Positions 1 through 7,289 are shown, counted from the first letter of the stretch. The stretch is 10,158 bases of DNA from Candidatus Poribacteria bacterium (GCA_028818995.1 JAPPMR010000074.1:1-10158); one strand, 5' to 3'. Numbers and translations: made by a program. The notes: generated by a model not told the origin, from the sequence alone.

Positions 1-2
1 GG

Positions 3-242
3 ATTGATCAGGATAAACAGATAAATTGGGATTTCAAATTGATTGGATTTAGGCTATCTTCAGTTGGAATGGAACTTATGAATATAGTTGATAAAGAGAT
101 TGTAACACCATTCCATGACGATATGTTAAACTTCCTTAAAATGCATAACCTACATCTACTTGAAGTAAAAAGAACTGACGATGGGGGATTTGAAGTTTAT
201 CGGTGGGTAAAAATAGGCAACTTACGCGACATTTTACAGTAA
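3..242 (+). CDS. C-terminal end of an unrecognised protein, cut by the window edge
   Basis: The frame is open from base 3 to the TAA at 240-242, so this is the last 79 codons of a gene that begins outside the window. A TTG at 39 could be read as a start, but no ribosome binding site precedes it and the frame is open before it. The tail reads as a compact region around 'FRLSSVGMELMNIVD', then a predicted helix and a short beta-rich end with 'DDGGFEVYRWVKI'. The pattern of a hydrophobic 'LSxxGxEL' stretch followed by a helix and a closing strand recalls the C-terminal part of DUF2806-type proteins, but this is only a resemblance from memory. It lies 120 nt before hsdS on the same strand. Function unknown. 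Confidence 0.5.
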   Translation: MDQDKQINWDFKLIGFRLSSVGMELMNIVDKEIVTPFHDDMLNFLKMHNLHLLEVKRTDDGGFEVYRWVKIGNLRDILQ

Positions 243-268
243 AATTGAAATTAACACAAGAAAAAGAA

Positions 269-296
269 AAAATCCGAAAAATCCGAGATTCAGACA
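269..296 (+). repeat. Short direct repeat AATCCGA x2 in a dispersed-repeat-like context
   Basis: Two copies of AATCCGA lie at 271-277 and 280-286, separated by AA and followed by GATTCAGACA. The phrase 'aatccgaaaaatccgagatt' resembles a simple dispersed intergenic repeat that I recall from many unrelated environmental genomes. It sits in the gap between the unknown gene and hsdS. Only one copy is in the window, so its repetitive nature genome-wide is an inference. Confidence 0.35.
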
Positions 297-312
297 CCAG
301 GGTATTGGAATT

Positions 313-366
313 ATGAGATGTTATCCTGAATATAAAGAGAGTGATTATATTTTGGAGGCAGCATGA
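313..366 (+). pseudogene. 17-codon relic of an HsdS N-terminus, overlapping hsdS by ATGA
   Basis: An ATG at 313 opens a 17-codon frame reading MRCYPEYKESDYILEAA, ending at TGA 364-366. The TGA overlaps the hsdS ATG (363-365) as ATGA. The phrase YPxYKxS is the usual opening of many type I specificity subunits (YPEYKDSG-x-W-x-G-x-IP-x-xW), and the same kind of linker appears intact inside hsdS at residues 203-217. Here it is in a different frame from hsdS and has no WxGxIP continuation. It may be the leftover N-terminus of an older HsdS after domain replacement, or a tiny leader translated to couple into hsdS. There is no strong ribosome binding site before 313. Confidence 0.4.
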
Positions 367-1616
367 GTTTATGGCGTAACATAACTGTTGGTAATTTGGG
401 AGAAATTATCACAGGTTACACTCCACCGACAAAGAATGCGGAGTACTTTGGTGATGTATACCCTTTTATTACCCCGACTGACATAACTATATATTCCCGC
501 ACTGTTCAAACTGAACGCTTTTTGTCCCAGGAAGGCTATGAATATAATAAAAATCGCTTGCTTCCTCCAAATGCTGTTTGTGTTACCTGTATTGCAAGCA
601 TCGGCAAGATTTGCATGACAACTGTTCCCAGCGTAACGAATCAACAAATAAATAGCATTGTAGTGAATCAAAACAAATACGATCCGTACTTTGTCTATTA
701 TCTTCTTATAACCAAAACAGATGTAATTCAAAGTGTAGCAAATAGTGCAACAACTCCTATTGTAAATAAATCAACTTTTGCAAGCATCAATGTTTGTGTT
801 CCTCCACTTCCCGAACAAACCCAAATCGCCAACTTCCTGGACCGCAAAACCGAACAAATAGACGAACTCATCCGCATCAAAGAACGACAGATAGAACTGC
901 TGCAGGAACAACGCACCGCACTGATAAATCAGGCAGTGACAAAGGGACTTGACCCACATGTAGAGATGAAACCGTCAGGCTTGGAGTGGATTGGAGAGAT
1001 ACCGAAGGATTGGATTATTACAAGATTGAAATATATTTCCAACATTCCAGTGACTTATGGTCTTAACATTGAGTCTGATAAATACACCGTAGAAGGAATT
1101 AGATTGATCAGAATTACTGATATTGGTGAAGGGGGAAGTCTCCAACAGAAAGGAGTTTATCTGCCTGAAGATGATGTTCCTCAAGAACAGATGCTTAATA
1201 ATTATGATTTGCTTTTGTCCCGTAGTGGTGCAACAGTCGGAAAATCTTATCTACACCTCAAAAAAGGAAAATATACCAGTGCGGGCTATCTCGTTAGGTT
1301 TAACTTTGGTAGTTATTATACATCGAAATTTATTTACTACGTGACACTATCACATTTTTACAGGAATTGGCTTGAGCAGCAGATAATCATCTCAACAATC
1401 CAAAATGTTAATGGTGAAAAGTATTCAAATTTTCAACTCCCTATTCCTCAGCCCCAAGAACAGAAACAGATCACTAACTTCCTTGACAGTATAACCGAAC
1501 AGATTGACGGACTAATATCCACGGAACACCGAAAAATTGAACTTCTCAAAGAATACCGTCAATCCCTCATTTCCGAAGCGGTGACAGGCAAAATAGATGT
1601 CCGAAACGAGGTGTAA
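363..1616 (+). CDS. hsdS: Type I restriction-modification specificity subunit (HsdS)
   Basis: HsdS is the DNA-recognition subunit of type I restriction-modification enzymes; with HsdM it forms the methyltransferase and with HsdR the restriction complex. The 417-residue length is normal. Two target recognition domains are visible: residues about 1-148 (opening with 'GEIITGYTPPTKNAEYFG' and 'FITPTDI') and about 218-360 (with 'LLLSRSGATVGKSY'). Each is followed by a conserved coiled-coil spacer, about 149-195 ('LPEQTQIANFLDRKTEQID') and 363-413 ('QEQKQITNFLDSITEQIDG'), which are repeats of each other. A linker at 203-217 (KPSGLEWIGEIPKDW) introduces the second half, as is usual. The ATG follows GGAGG (354-358) with only 4 nt spacing and overlaps the stop of a 17-codon frame. 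No hsdM or hsdR follows; the next gene is convergent, with a 13-nt gap. hsdM/hsdR may lie to the left of the window, or this may be an orphan specificity gene. Target sequence cannot be read from the protein. Confidence 0.93.
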   Translation: MSLWRNITVGNLGEIITGYTPPTKNAEYFGDVYPFITPTDITIYSRTVQTERFLSQEGYEYNKNRLLPPNAVCVTCIASIGKICMTTVPSVTNQQINSIVVNQNKYDPYFVYYLLITKTDVIQSVANSATTPIVNKSTFASINVCVPPLPEQTQIANFLDRKTEQIDELIRIKERQIELLQEQRTALINQAVTKGLDPHVEMKPSGLEWIGEIPKDWIITRLKYISNIPVTYGLNIESDKYTVEGIRLIRITDIGEGGSLQQKGVYLPEDDVPQEQMLNNYDLLLSRSGATVGKSYLHLKKGKYTSAGYLVRFNFGSYYTSKFIYYVTLSHFYRNWLEQQIIISTIQNVNGEKYSNFQLPIPQPQEQKQITNFLDSITEQIDGLISTEHRKIELLKEYRQSLISEAVTGKIDVRNEV

Positions 1617-1629
1617 GGGTTGATAACAC

Positions 1630-2817
1630 CTATCCCAAGTACGCCTCACAAGCCTGCAACACCTCCGATACCGCAATTGTATGCATACAAGGCGATGTCC
1701 CATCCGGTAGTGCTTGACACGCATATTCAAATCCCAAATTAAGGCACGGACTACACGGTAAAGTTGCCTTAAGACAGGTCGCTTTATCTGTCCACGGACC
1801 CCACTGGACCGAATTCGTCGGCCCGTGGAGTGCAATTACTGGTGTTCCCGCTGCCGACGCGAGATGCATCGGCCCACAATTCCCACTAATAACCAGATCA
1901 GCTTGCGCAAACAACGCAGCGAGTTGATTCACCTGTGTTCGTCCAGCAAGACACACCGTCTCACACGCCGTCCGTTCTGCTATCCATTGCGAAACTGCTA
2001 CTTCATCCGGTGCGCCTGTCAAGACTATTTGTGCGTTATAGCGAGACGTTAAGGTATCAACCAGCGTCACATAGCGTTCGCGTGGCCAACGCCGACGCGG
2101 TTCACCACGCCGACCCGCCTCCGGATGCAGCACGACCAATAGTGCAGAGGGATTTATCTGTTCTTGTGCTAACAAATTCTGACACCATTCGTGCTCTGCT
2201 TCCCCAACCCAGACCGCAAGTGTCGTATCTTCTGTACTACATCCTAATTCATCTGCAATGCTAAGAAAGTTAAGAACTTCGTGCTTTCCTGGAATATGTG
2301 GAACGGTATCAGTAAATGGATAGTGTCGATATTGATGCGCAGCACTAAATCCGACAAGACGAGGTGTTCCCGTCGCATAAGCAAGGATCGCACTAAACCG
2401 AGACCAATGTTCCAGATCAATCACCCAATCAAAATGCTCCTGACGAAGCATCCGAATTAACTGATAGAAGGGATAACGGAACGGGATACGTCTGTCAATA
2501 TAGGGACACCTTTCTAAATATGAGAGGTTTGTTGCTGATGCTAAGAACGAGAGTTCTGCCTGTGGAAAACTTTGATGGATAGTGCGAACGGTAGGAATTG
2601 CCAAAATTGTGTCACCCAAGGCGGAGAGTTGGATGAACAGAATCTTTTTGGGAAGGTCTGTAGGGAAGTCGGTTTCGCTTCGCGAACCTAATCCTCGGTT
2701 AGGTGATTTCACTTTCCTATTCAGAAAGTTTCTAATAATGTTGATGAAAAATAAAAATATGCCAATCGGGATACCAGCGTATCGGTCAAATAATTTTTGG
2801 AGTCGATTCGACTGCAT
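1630..2817 (-). CDS. Glycosyltransferase family 9 (ADP-heptose:LPS heptosyltransferase-like)
   Basis: GT9 enzymes are GT-B fold transferases, best known for adding heptose to lipopolysaccharide inner core at the inner membrane's cytoplasmic face. The N-terminal Rossmann domain begins at 'KKILFIQLSALGDTILAIPT' (residues 57-76), where Asp69 of the GD pair matches the family's catalytic Asp. The second domain carries 'LHPEAG' (230-235), 'IVLTGAPDE' (264-272), and the donor-site region 'DLVISGNCGPMHLASAAGTP' (307-326) with 'LHGPTNSVQWGPW' (330-342). The end has CxxC (355, 358), C367 and C377, a cysteine pattern seen in many GT9 proteins. Residues 1-32 hold a short hydrophobic segment (IPIGIFLFFINII, 16-28) that may associate with the membrane. 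Residues about 39-50 are encoded by a palindromic repeat (2671-2703). The start has no clear Shine-Dalgarno and lies 8 nt after the upstream stop, so coupling is likely. It is last in a minus-strand operon. The sugar donor cannot be told from sequence. Confidence 0.9.
   Translation of the reverse strand: MQSNRLQKLFDRYAGIPIGIFLFFINIIRNFLNRKVKSPNRGLGSRSETDFPTDLPKKILFIQLSALGDTILAIPTVRTIHQSFPQAELSFLASATNLSYLERCPYIDRRIPFRYPFYQLIRMLRQEHFDWVIDLEHWSRFSAILAYATGTPRLVGFSAAHQYRHYPFTDTVPHIPGKHEVLNFLSIADELGCSTEDTTLAVWVGEAEHEWCQNLLAQEQINPSALLVVLHPEAGRRGEPRRRWPRERYVTLVDTLTSRYNAQIVLTGAPDEVAVSQWIAERTACETVCLAGRTQVNQLAALFAQADLVISGNCGPMHLASAAGTPVIALHGPTNSVQWGPWTDKATCLKATLPCSPCLNLGFEYACQALPDGTSPCMHTIAVSEVLQACEAYLG
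2671..2703 (-). repeat. Palindromic repeat absorbed in frame into the GT9 gene
   Basis: Two palindromes abut here: GGTTTCGCTTCGCGAACC (2671-2688, near-perfect) and CCTAATCCTCGGTTAGG (2687-2703, 5-bp perfect arms CCTAA/TTAGG extended by a wobble pair). The style matches the hairpin repeats found between genes elsewhere in this window. On the minus strand it encodes the linker PNRGLGSRSET (residues 39-49) between the hydrophobic N-terminus and the GT9 catalytic domain, with no frame break. It may also form an RNA hairpin near the 5' end of the GT9 message. Confidence 0.55.
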
Positions 2818-2825
2818 TCAACACA

Positions 2826-3509
2826 TTACGGTGTCGCCTTAGCGTAACCGTACAACTCCATTTCCGCAATTTTTGCGGGTGCTTTTAGAGAACCATAGAG
2901 CTTGTAGACTTGTCGTCCACGGCGTACTTTACCATCGGCTGTAACTTCATTTTCCCTTTCAAGCTTTAAGTTTTTGCGTTTTCGTGCGGCATCGTCTGTT
3001 GTTTTCCGAACAACTAATTTGACACCATTAGTCGTAACTGAGCGTTTGAGACGAATATCTATGATTGGCTCTTTATTGCTACGCTGCTCATGAATTTTAT
3101 CCCATTCTCCCATTGAATCGAGTGCCATCAATTGAAAATCTTGCAGATTTGACGAATAGATGACAACCCGAAAGAGCGTTTTTTTGTCTGGCAGATAGAT
3201 AATTGCTTCTGAAGGCAACTTCATATCAACCACTAAATCACCAGAACTTTTCTTTTCTTGTGACTGCCCCACAGTTTCAAGATTACCGTCAATGATAACG
3301 GGCACATTTGACTTTACCCCTGGCATGACCGCGTAGTTCTGGCTCCACTGTTGTCCGAGAGTACACGCAGACATCATTAGAATCAGTCCAAGCAGAGGCA
3401 TCAACGCATAAACCCGAATCCCTATAGAGCAAGTTTTCTGTGCCTCGCTACATCTAAATAAAGAAGATTGCTTATTTTTATCCACTGTTTGATTTTGTGC
3501 CGTATACAT
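2826..3509 (-). CDS. Small putative lipoprotein, function unknown
   Basis: The product is 227 residues from the ATG at 3509 (a TTG at 3512 lies directly before it). The ATG is chosen because AAGGAG sits 6 nt upstream and because it shares one base with the TGA of the preceding gene (TGATG), a typical coupled arrangement. After a long polar N-terminal leader (about 30 residues) comes a hydrophobic stretch 'LMPLLGLILMMSAC' whose Cys49 fits a lipobox (MSAC), so export and lipid anchoring are likely, although the leader is longer than usual and a start nearer the hydrophobic stretch is possible. The mature part is beta-rich and recalls a galactose-binding or discoidin-like sandwich ('FRVVIYSSNLQDFQLMALD', 'GEWDKIHEQRSNKEP', 'VKLVVRKTTDD', ending 'AKIAEMELYGYA'). 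This fold guess is tentative. It is the third gene of the operon, 8 nt before the GT9 gene. Confidence 0.75.
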   Translation of the reverse strand: MYTAQNQTVDKNKQSSLFRCSEAQKTCSIGIRVYALMPLLGLILMMSACTLGQQWSQNYAVMPGVKSNVPVIIDGNLETVGQSQEKKSSGDLVVDMKLPSEAIIYLPDKKTLFRVVIYSSNLQDFQLMALDSMGEWDKIHEQRSNKEPIIDIRLKRSVTTNGVKLVVRKTTDDAARKRKNLKLERENEVTADGKVRRGRQVYKLYGSLKAPAKIAEMELYGYAKATP

Positions 3510-4537
3510 CAATTTCTCCTTCGGTTTTTAGTCCTTAATTGCTGGATATATTCCAAAATGTCCGATTTTTCTAATTTACGCACTTTAAACTTTAACTCTT
3601 TAAAGAATGGAACAAGGTCTTCTCCTGCTGCTTTACTGATGTAATACACAAGAAAACTCGTTGGCATATCATCTCCTAATTTTTGATGTAACTGATCAGC
3701 TTCCATTAACGCGAAAACCTTGATATATAGATCGTTCCCGTACTTTTGGCGAAGTTCCGACACAACCGTGTAGGCATAACTATATCGCCATTGGGTCAAT
3801 GGGCCGGATTCTGCATGTCCTCCCCAATTCTCTAATTCGTTGAAACCGTCCAGATCAAGTTCCAGACTGCGCTTAAGGTTATCAAATTTCGGATGTAAAC
3901 CGCCTTTTGCATATTCCGTCTGCATCAGCACGGCGATACCTTCCGAGAACCACGTCGGTAGGAAATAGATATTTGTGAATGCATGTGTTAACTCATGCAC
4001 ACGGACACCATGCTTTTCATACATCATCATCGGGAAATCCATTCTAATACCTGTCACATATTTGATATTAGGAGCATAACGATACTCGGTTGTTGTGAAT
4101 GCGGCCAGGGTTGTGCCTTGAAAAACTTGATGTAGTGTTACGTGAATTTTATGTTTCGGTTTAAAACCGAAAATTTCATACATCACATCGTAAAGACTCT
4201 CCATATAACCCAGAGCACTCTGTGCGAAAATAGCCCGTTCCGCTGATTCATCAAACGCGTCTGTAGCCAGCAAATCTTTGGCAAAAGTCAGTGTATAGTG
4301 GTCACTTACACCATGAGGGCTATCTGTAATCGGGTTCGGATCAACATCAATCTTGGCATCTGACGGTGCCAGCATGAGTTGGTCAGTATTTCGCTTTCCA
4401 AGGAGACGCTCCTCTCTACGTTGCTGTGCCTCTTGTAGTGCAGTACACCCATAAAATATAAACCCTATCATTGTGAGAATGAGGGCAATTTCTATTTTCT
4501 TTCTGTTTACATGCAAAAAACGAGTTATAGTTTTCAT
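3509..4537 (-). CDS. HExxH zinc metallopeptidase-like lipoprotein (peptidase MA-type)
   Basis: The 342-residue product carries the gluzincin signature HELTH at residues 181-185 inside 'RVHELTHAFTNIYFLPTWFSEGIAVLMQ'. His181 and His185 are the expected zinc ligands, Glu182 the general base, and Glu199 in 'WFSEGIA' the third ligand. The spacing and the 'LPxWFxEGxA' phrase are those of the peptidase MA-like group. An N-terminal basic stretch and hydrophobic segment (residues 16-29) end in FYGC with Cys31, an imperfect lipobox, so an envelope-anchored protein is likely. After the active site comes a helical region with 'YSYAYTVVSELRQKYG' and 'AAGEDLVPFFKELKF', common in this group. A GAGAG purine run precedes the ATG at 4537. 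It follows the sulfatase-fold gene by 62 nt and overlaps the next lipoprotein gene by 1 nt. Substrate unknown; loss of protease activity cannot be excluded, but all expected residues are present. Confidence 0.85.
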   Translation of the reverse strand: MKTITRFLHVNRKKIEIALILTMIGFIFYGCTALQEAQQRREERLLGKRNTDQLMLAPSDAKIDVDPNPITDSPHGVSDHYTLTFAKDLLATDAFDESAERAIFAQSALGYMESLYDVMYEIFGFKPKHKIHVTLHQVFQGTTLAAFTTTEYRYAPNIKYVTGIRMDFPMMMYEKHGVRVHELTHAFTNIYFLPTWFSEGIAVLMQTEYAKGGLHPKFDNLKRSLELDLDGFNELENWGGHAESGPLTQWRYSYAYTVVSELRQKYGNDLYIKVFALMEADQLHQKLGDDMPTSFLVYYISKAAGEDLVPFFKELKFKVRKLEKSDILEYIQQLRTKNRRRN

Positions 4538-4599
4538 TTTTCTCTCTTTTAGATGATCGTTTCTTCTGGGAGTGTTTGTAATCTCAAGATCAGAAGTTA

Positions 4600-5970
4600 T
4601 TATGGCAGCGGCACAGCTTTTGTTTTATCTCCAATCCGCCGCATTGTGATTTCCTGTTCAACTGTCGGGTCTGGCAGCCCTGTTTCGGCTAACCGCTGTT
4701 TCAAGAAAGCGTCCATATCGTTTTTTAATTGTGCAACAATGTTATCCGCTTCTTCAGCCAAATTATAAATTTCATCAGGGTCTTCCTCAAGATCGTAGAG
4801 TTCAATATCGGGAGTATTATAGACAGCAGGCGTGCCGCCTGTTTCTACAATCAGTTTCCACTTTCGTGTCTGCCATCCGCGCTTTTTCATCCACCCGCAT
4901 TCTGTCAGATAGATTGCTTCGCATGAACCGTCATCTGTGCTATTCTCAACCAAATTGCGAAGGCTTACCCCTTCCATCTTTTCGCGTTCCCCTAAAGCAC
5001 TTTGACCAGCATAATCTAAAACAGTCGGCGCAATGTCCTTCAGAGAAACTAACCCATCAAGCCGCTGTCCTTTCGGAATAATCGCGGGGCAGTGCATTAC
5101 CAATGGAATATGGCAATTCGTTTGATACAACCCGTGATGGTCATACCAAAGTTGGTGTTCATCAAGTTCTTCACCGTGGTCAGCCGTAATCACTAAAAGC
5201 GTTTCTTCCATCAGCCCACAATCCTGTAAATACTGAAAAAGTTGCGCCAAAGATGCATCCATATAAGCAATTGAAGCATCATATTGCGAATTCACATACC
5301 TACGGTCTGTCCAGAGGCGTTTTTTAGCGAGGTTATCAGGATCATCTGGATCGGGTTTGCACATCCACTGCCGAAAATAATCTGTAAACGGCTCACATGC
5401 ATAGACAGCATTCATACTCCGATTGTTCGGATCGCATTCGTCACCACTATAAAACATCCGTTCAAATGGGAGTGGTGGTAGGTAAGGCGTATGTGGATCC
5501 CAATAGTGAAGAAACGCAAACCACGGTTTATCCTGCGATTGTGCAAGTTCCAACAGTTCTATCGCTGTTTGATTCACCGCTTCAGCTTTTCGTGCGTTTC
5601 GGTAGCGCGTTTCCCATTGATAACCGCGATACTGATTTTCAGGAAAACCGCGTTGAAACCAGCGTCCCAAATTGTCTGCTGCTACGGTAAAATAACCTGC
5701 TTCGCTTAACAACTCCGGGAGCGTCTTGATGTTTTCAGAAAGGTTTAAACGTCCACCTTGTGTTATAATTTGGTGCGTCAACACATCTTTTCCCGTAAAC
5801 ATCGTTGTATGTGCTGGATGTGTTGGAATATGCGGACTAATACAGCTTTCAAAAAGGGTCGCATCTGCTACCAACGCATCAAGATGTGGAGTTGTCAGGT
5901 GAGAATGCCCATAACAACTCATACTTGACGCACGGAGCGTATCTAATGAGAAAAGGATAATATTACGCAA
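4600..5970 (-). CDS. Sulfatase-fold (alkaline phosphatase superfamily) hydrolase with Thr at the nucleophile position
   Basis: The fold is clear: 'ILFSLDTLRASSMSCYG' (residues 5-21, Asp10 metal ligand), 'NLGRWF', 'FLHYWDPHTPY' (154-163, His160), 'LLVITADHGEELDEH' (258-272, Asp264 and His265 metal ligands), and 'RKWKLI' (369-374). The 456-residue length is normal. In sulfatases the nucleophile is a Cys or Ser turned into formylglycine within CxPxR. Here that site reads T50-H-P-A-H54, so the Cys and the Arg are both replaced. It is therefore unlikely to be a formylglycine sulfatase; a phosphoester or phosphonate hydrolase or a phosphotransferase using Thr is plausible, as in other superfamily branches. 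No signal peptide is visible, so a cytoplasmic location is likely. The start is TTG, supported by GGAGG 5-6 nt upstream. It heads the minus-strand operon with two lipoproteins and a GT9 transferase. The upstream gap holds a terminal-inverted-repeat element. Confidence 0.88.
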   Translation of the reverse strand: MRNIILFSLDTLRASSMSCYGHSHLTTPHLDALVADATLFESCISPHIPTHPAHTTMFTGKDVLTHQIITQGGRLNLSENIKTLPELLSEAGYFTVAADNLGRWFQRGFPENQYRGYQWETRYRNARKAEAVNQTAIELLELAQSQDKPWFAFLHYWDPHTPYLPPLPFERMFYSGDECDPNNRSMNAVYACEPFTDYFRQWMCKPDPDDPDNLAKKRLWTDRRYVNSQYDASIAYMDASLAQLFQYLQDCGLMEETLLVITADHGEELDEHQLWYDHHGLYQTNCHIPLVMHCPAIIPKGQRLDGLVSLKDIAPTVLDYAGQSALGEREKMEGVSLRNLVENSTDDGSCEAIYLTECGWMKKRGWQTRKWKLIVETGGTPAVYNTPDIELYDLEEDPDEIYNLAEEADNIVAQLKNDMDAFLKQRLAETGLPDPTVEQEITMRRIGDKTKAVPLP

Positions 5971-5984
5971 AACTTCCTCCGCAG
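5971..5984 (-). promoter_or_regulatory. Strong Shine-Dalgarno that fixes a TTG start
   Basis: On the minus strand GCGGAGGAAGTT is followed directly by TTGCGT. The GGAGG core lies about 5 nt before the TTG, and the encoded protein starts right at the first strand of the sulfatase fold (MRNIILFSLD), so the TTG is the real start. Confidence 0.7.
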
Positions 5985-5998
5985 CGTTCTCTCTAAAC

Positions 5999-6103
5999 TA
6001 TAGTAAAACCCAAAAATAATTAGACACTTTCCTCCCACGGTAGGCGAGGTTTCCTAACCTCGCTGGTGCGGTGTGTCCGATTAATTCTAAAGCCTACACT
6101 AAA
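5999..6103. mobile_element. 105-bp MITE-like element with terminal inverted repeats (copy A)
   Basis: The left end is TATAGTAAAACCC then about 16 more bases to GACAC at 6023-6027. The right end starts GTGTCC at 6073 and, read on the minus strand, gives GGACAC preceded by AATTAAT and an outer TTTAGTG, so the ends are diverged inverted repeats. The core is a perfect hairpin, GCGAGGTT (6044-6051), loop TCCT, AACCTCGC (6056-6063). The left 29 bases match the left end of the element at 8328 in 22 of 29 positions by my count. No coding capacity. It lies between the aminotransferase stop and the sulfatase-fold start, where it could shape the mRNA 3' or 5' end. Confidence 0.55.
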
Positions 6104-6143
6104 GTGTTACACTGCCAACAAGTAAAGGTTGCAAAGCACATTG

Positions 6144-7289
6144 TTAATCTGCTGCAGCGGCATCAACTGTAGCCACTTGTGCACTTCGAATTGCTTCGGC
6201 TAAGTAGGTAATCCCCTCTGGAACGTCATCAACATGACAATACGCATACGCCAATCGAATTGCTTTCACCGGATCGCCTGCATAGTGGAACGCACTGCCG
6301 TTGCTATAGCCCACACCTTTTGCGGATGCCAACTCACTTAGCTTATTCATATCAGTCGATTCTGGCAGATCTATCCATAGGAAAAGTCCTCCGCGTGGTT
6401 TCGTCCACGTACAGAGGTCACTGACGTTTGCTTCAAGCGTATCAATCACGGCTTGACATTTAGCACCGACAGCAGCATTAGTGGTTTCAAGGTGTGCTTC
6501 AAGATGTTCCATGAAAAACTCTGCCACAATAGCACTTGCAAGTGCACTCGTACCACCATCCCAGCGATTGTGGTGAATCATCCCGTAATAGGGTTGTTTG
6601 GCAACAAAGTAACCTTGTCGCACGCCTGCCCCCAAGATTTTTGAGAACGTCGCGATGAAAATAACCCGGTTTGATGTATCTAATTTAAACAAGGAAGCGG
6701 GCGTTGGGTTCGGCACAAAATCAATATCGCCGTAGCAATCGTCTTCTACAATGAGTGTGTCGTATTCTTCTGCAAGTTCCAACATGCGGTGCCGCCGTTC
6801 AAGAGACAGAATCGCACCTGTTGGGTTTTGGTGGTTAGATGTCGTATAGATGAGAGAAGGTGTGACATTTTGGCGTTTAAGTGCTTTCAATTGAGCCTCC
6901 AACGCATCCATGTCCATACCATCTACGTAATCCATCGGTATCCCGACAATATTCGCTTTGAGGTGTCGCATAATACCGAGTGTGCCGCTATAGGTAAATT
7001 CCTCCGTTAACACCGTATCACCCGGTTTTATAAAGGTCCCTAACACTAATTCAAGTGCCTGCATCGACCCTGAGGTAATTGAGGTGTTATCTACTGGAAG
7101 CGGGACACCTTCTCGCCGTTCAAAGCGCATTGATGCAAGTTCACGCAATCCACGGTAACCAGATTCACCGGGATAATTGACCAGCTGCCCTCCCAATTTA
7201 CGGAGCGCTTTTGCGCTTGCTTCAATCAACGCCTCAGTCGGAAACGTATAAGGGTCAGGTCTACCCCCTGTAAACGCAAAGTCTTTCAT
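6144..7289 (-). CDS. PLP-dependent aminotransferase, class I/II (fold type I, MocR/2-aminoadipate-like)
   Basis: The enzyme moves an amino group between an amino acid and a 2-oxo acid through pyridoxal phosphate. The landmarks are all present: 'YPGESGYRGLRELAS' (39-53), 'SGSMQALELV' (73-82) at the phosphate cup, Asn155 in 'NHQNPTG' (152-158), Asp183 and Tyr186 in 'VEDDCYGD', the Schiff-base Lys217 in 'ATFSKILGAGVRQGY' (213-227), and Arg345 in 'AIRLAYAY' for the substrate carboxylate. The 381-residue length fits a free-standing aminotransferase; no GntR-like DNA-binding domain precedes it, unlike true MocR regulators. Closest in style to LysN/2-aminoadipate or valine-pyruvate type enzymes; the amino acid used cannot be told. 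The ATG has AGGAG 6 nt upstream, and a promoter-like pair TTGTCT/TATAAT lies at 7361-7333. A short alanine-rich tail (VDAAAAD) closes the protein. The gene lies upstream of, and in line with, the sulfatase-fold operon. Confidence 0.92.
   Translation of the reverse strand: MKDFAFTGGRPDPYTFPTEALIEASAKALRKLGGQLVNYPGESGYRGLRELASMRFERREGVPLPVDNTSITSGSMQALELVLGTFIKPGDTVLTEEFTYSGTLGIMRHLKANIVGIPMDYVDGMDMDALEAQLKALKRQNVTPSLIYTTSNHQNPTGAILSLERRHRMLELAEEYDTLIVEDDCYGDIDFVPNPTPASLFKLDTSNRVIFIATFSKILGAGVRQGYFVAKQPYYGMIHHNRWDGGTSALASAIVAEFFMEHLEAHLETTNAAVGAKCQAVIDTLEANVSDLCTWTKPRGGLFLWIDLPESTDMNKLSELASAKGVGYSNGSAFHYAGDPVKAIRLAYAYCHVDDVPEGITYLAEAIRSAQVATVDAAAAD

Noticed and set aside
1..38. First bases as a dispersed GGATT-type repeat
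   Set aside because: The stretch is AT-rich and repeat-like in look, but the reading frame runs through it and continues as plausible protein.
363..1616. Two conserved spacers of hsdS as a recent tandem duplication
   Set aside because: The two halves are repeats in all HsdS proteins and are well diverged here, so this is ancient family architecture.
1610..1630. GGTGT..ACACC as a bidirectional terminator between hsdS and the GT9 gene
   Set aside because: Only a 5-bp stem with an 11-nt loop and no T-run on either side; too weak to call.
5986..6025. TATAGT at the element tip as -10 box for the sulfatase-fold operon
   Set aside because: At 16-18 bp spacing the -35 candidates match the consensus poorly, so no promoter is claimed.
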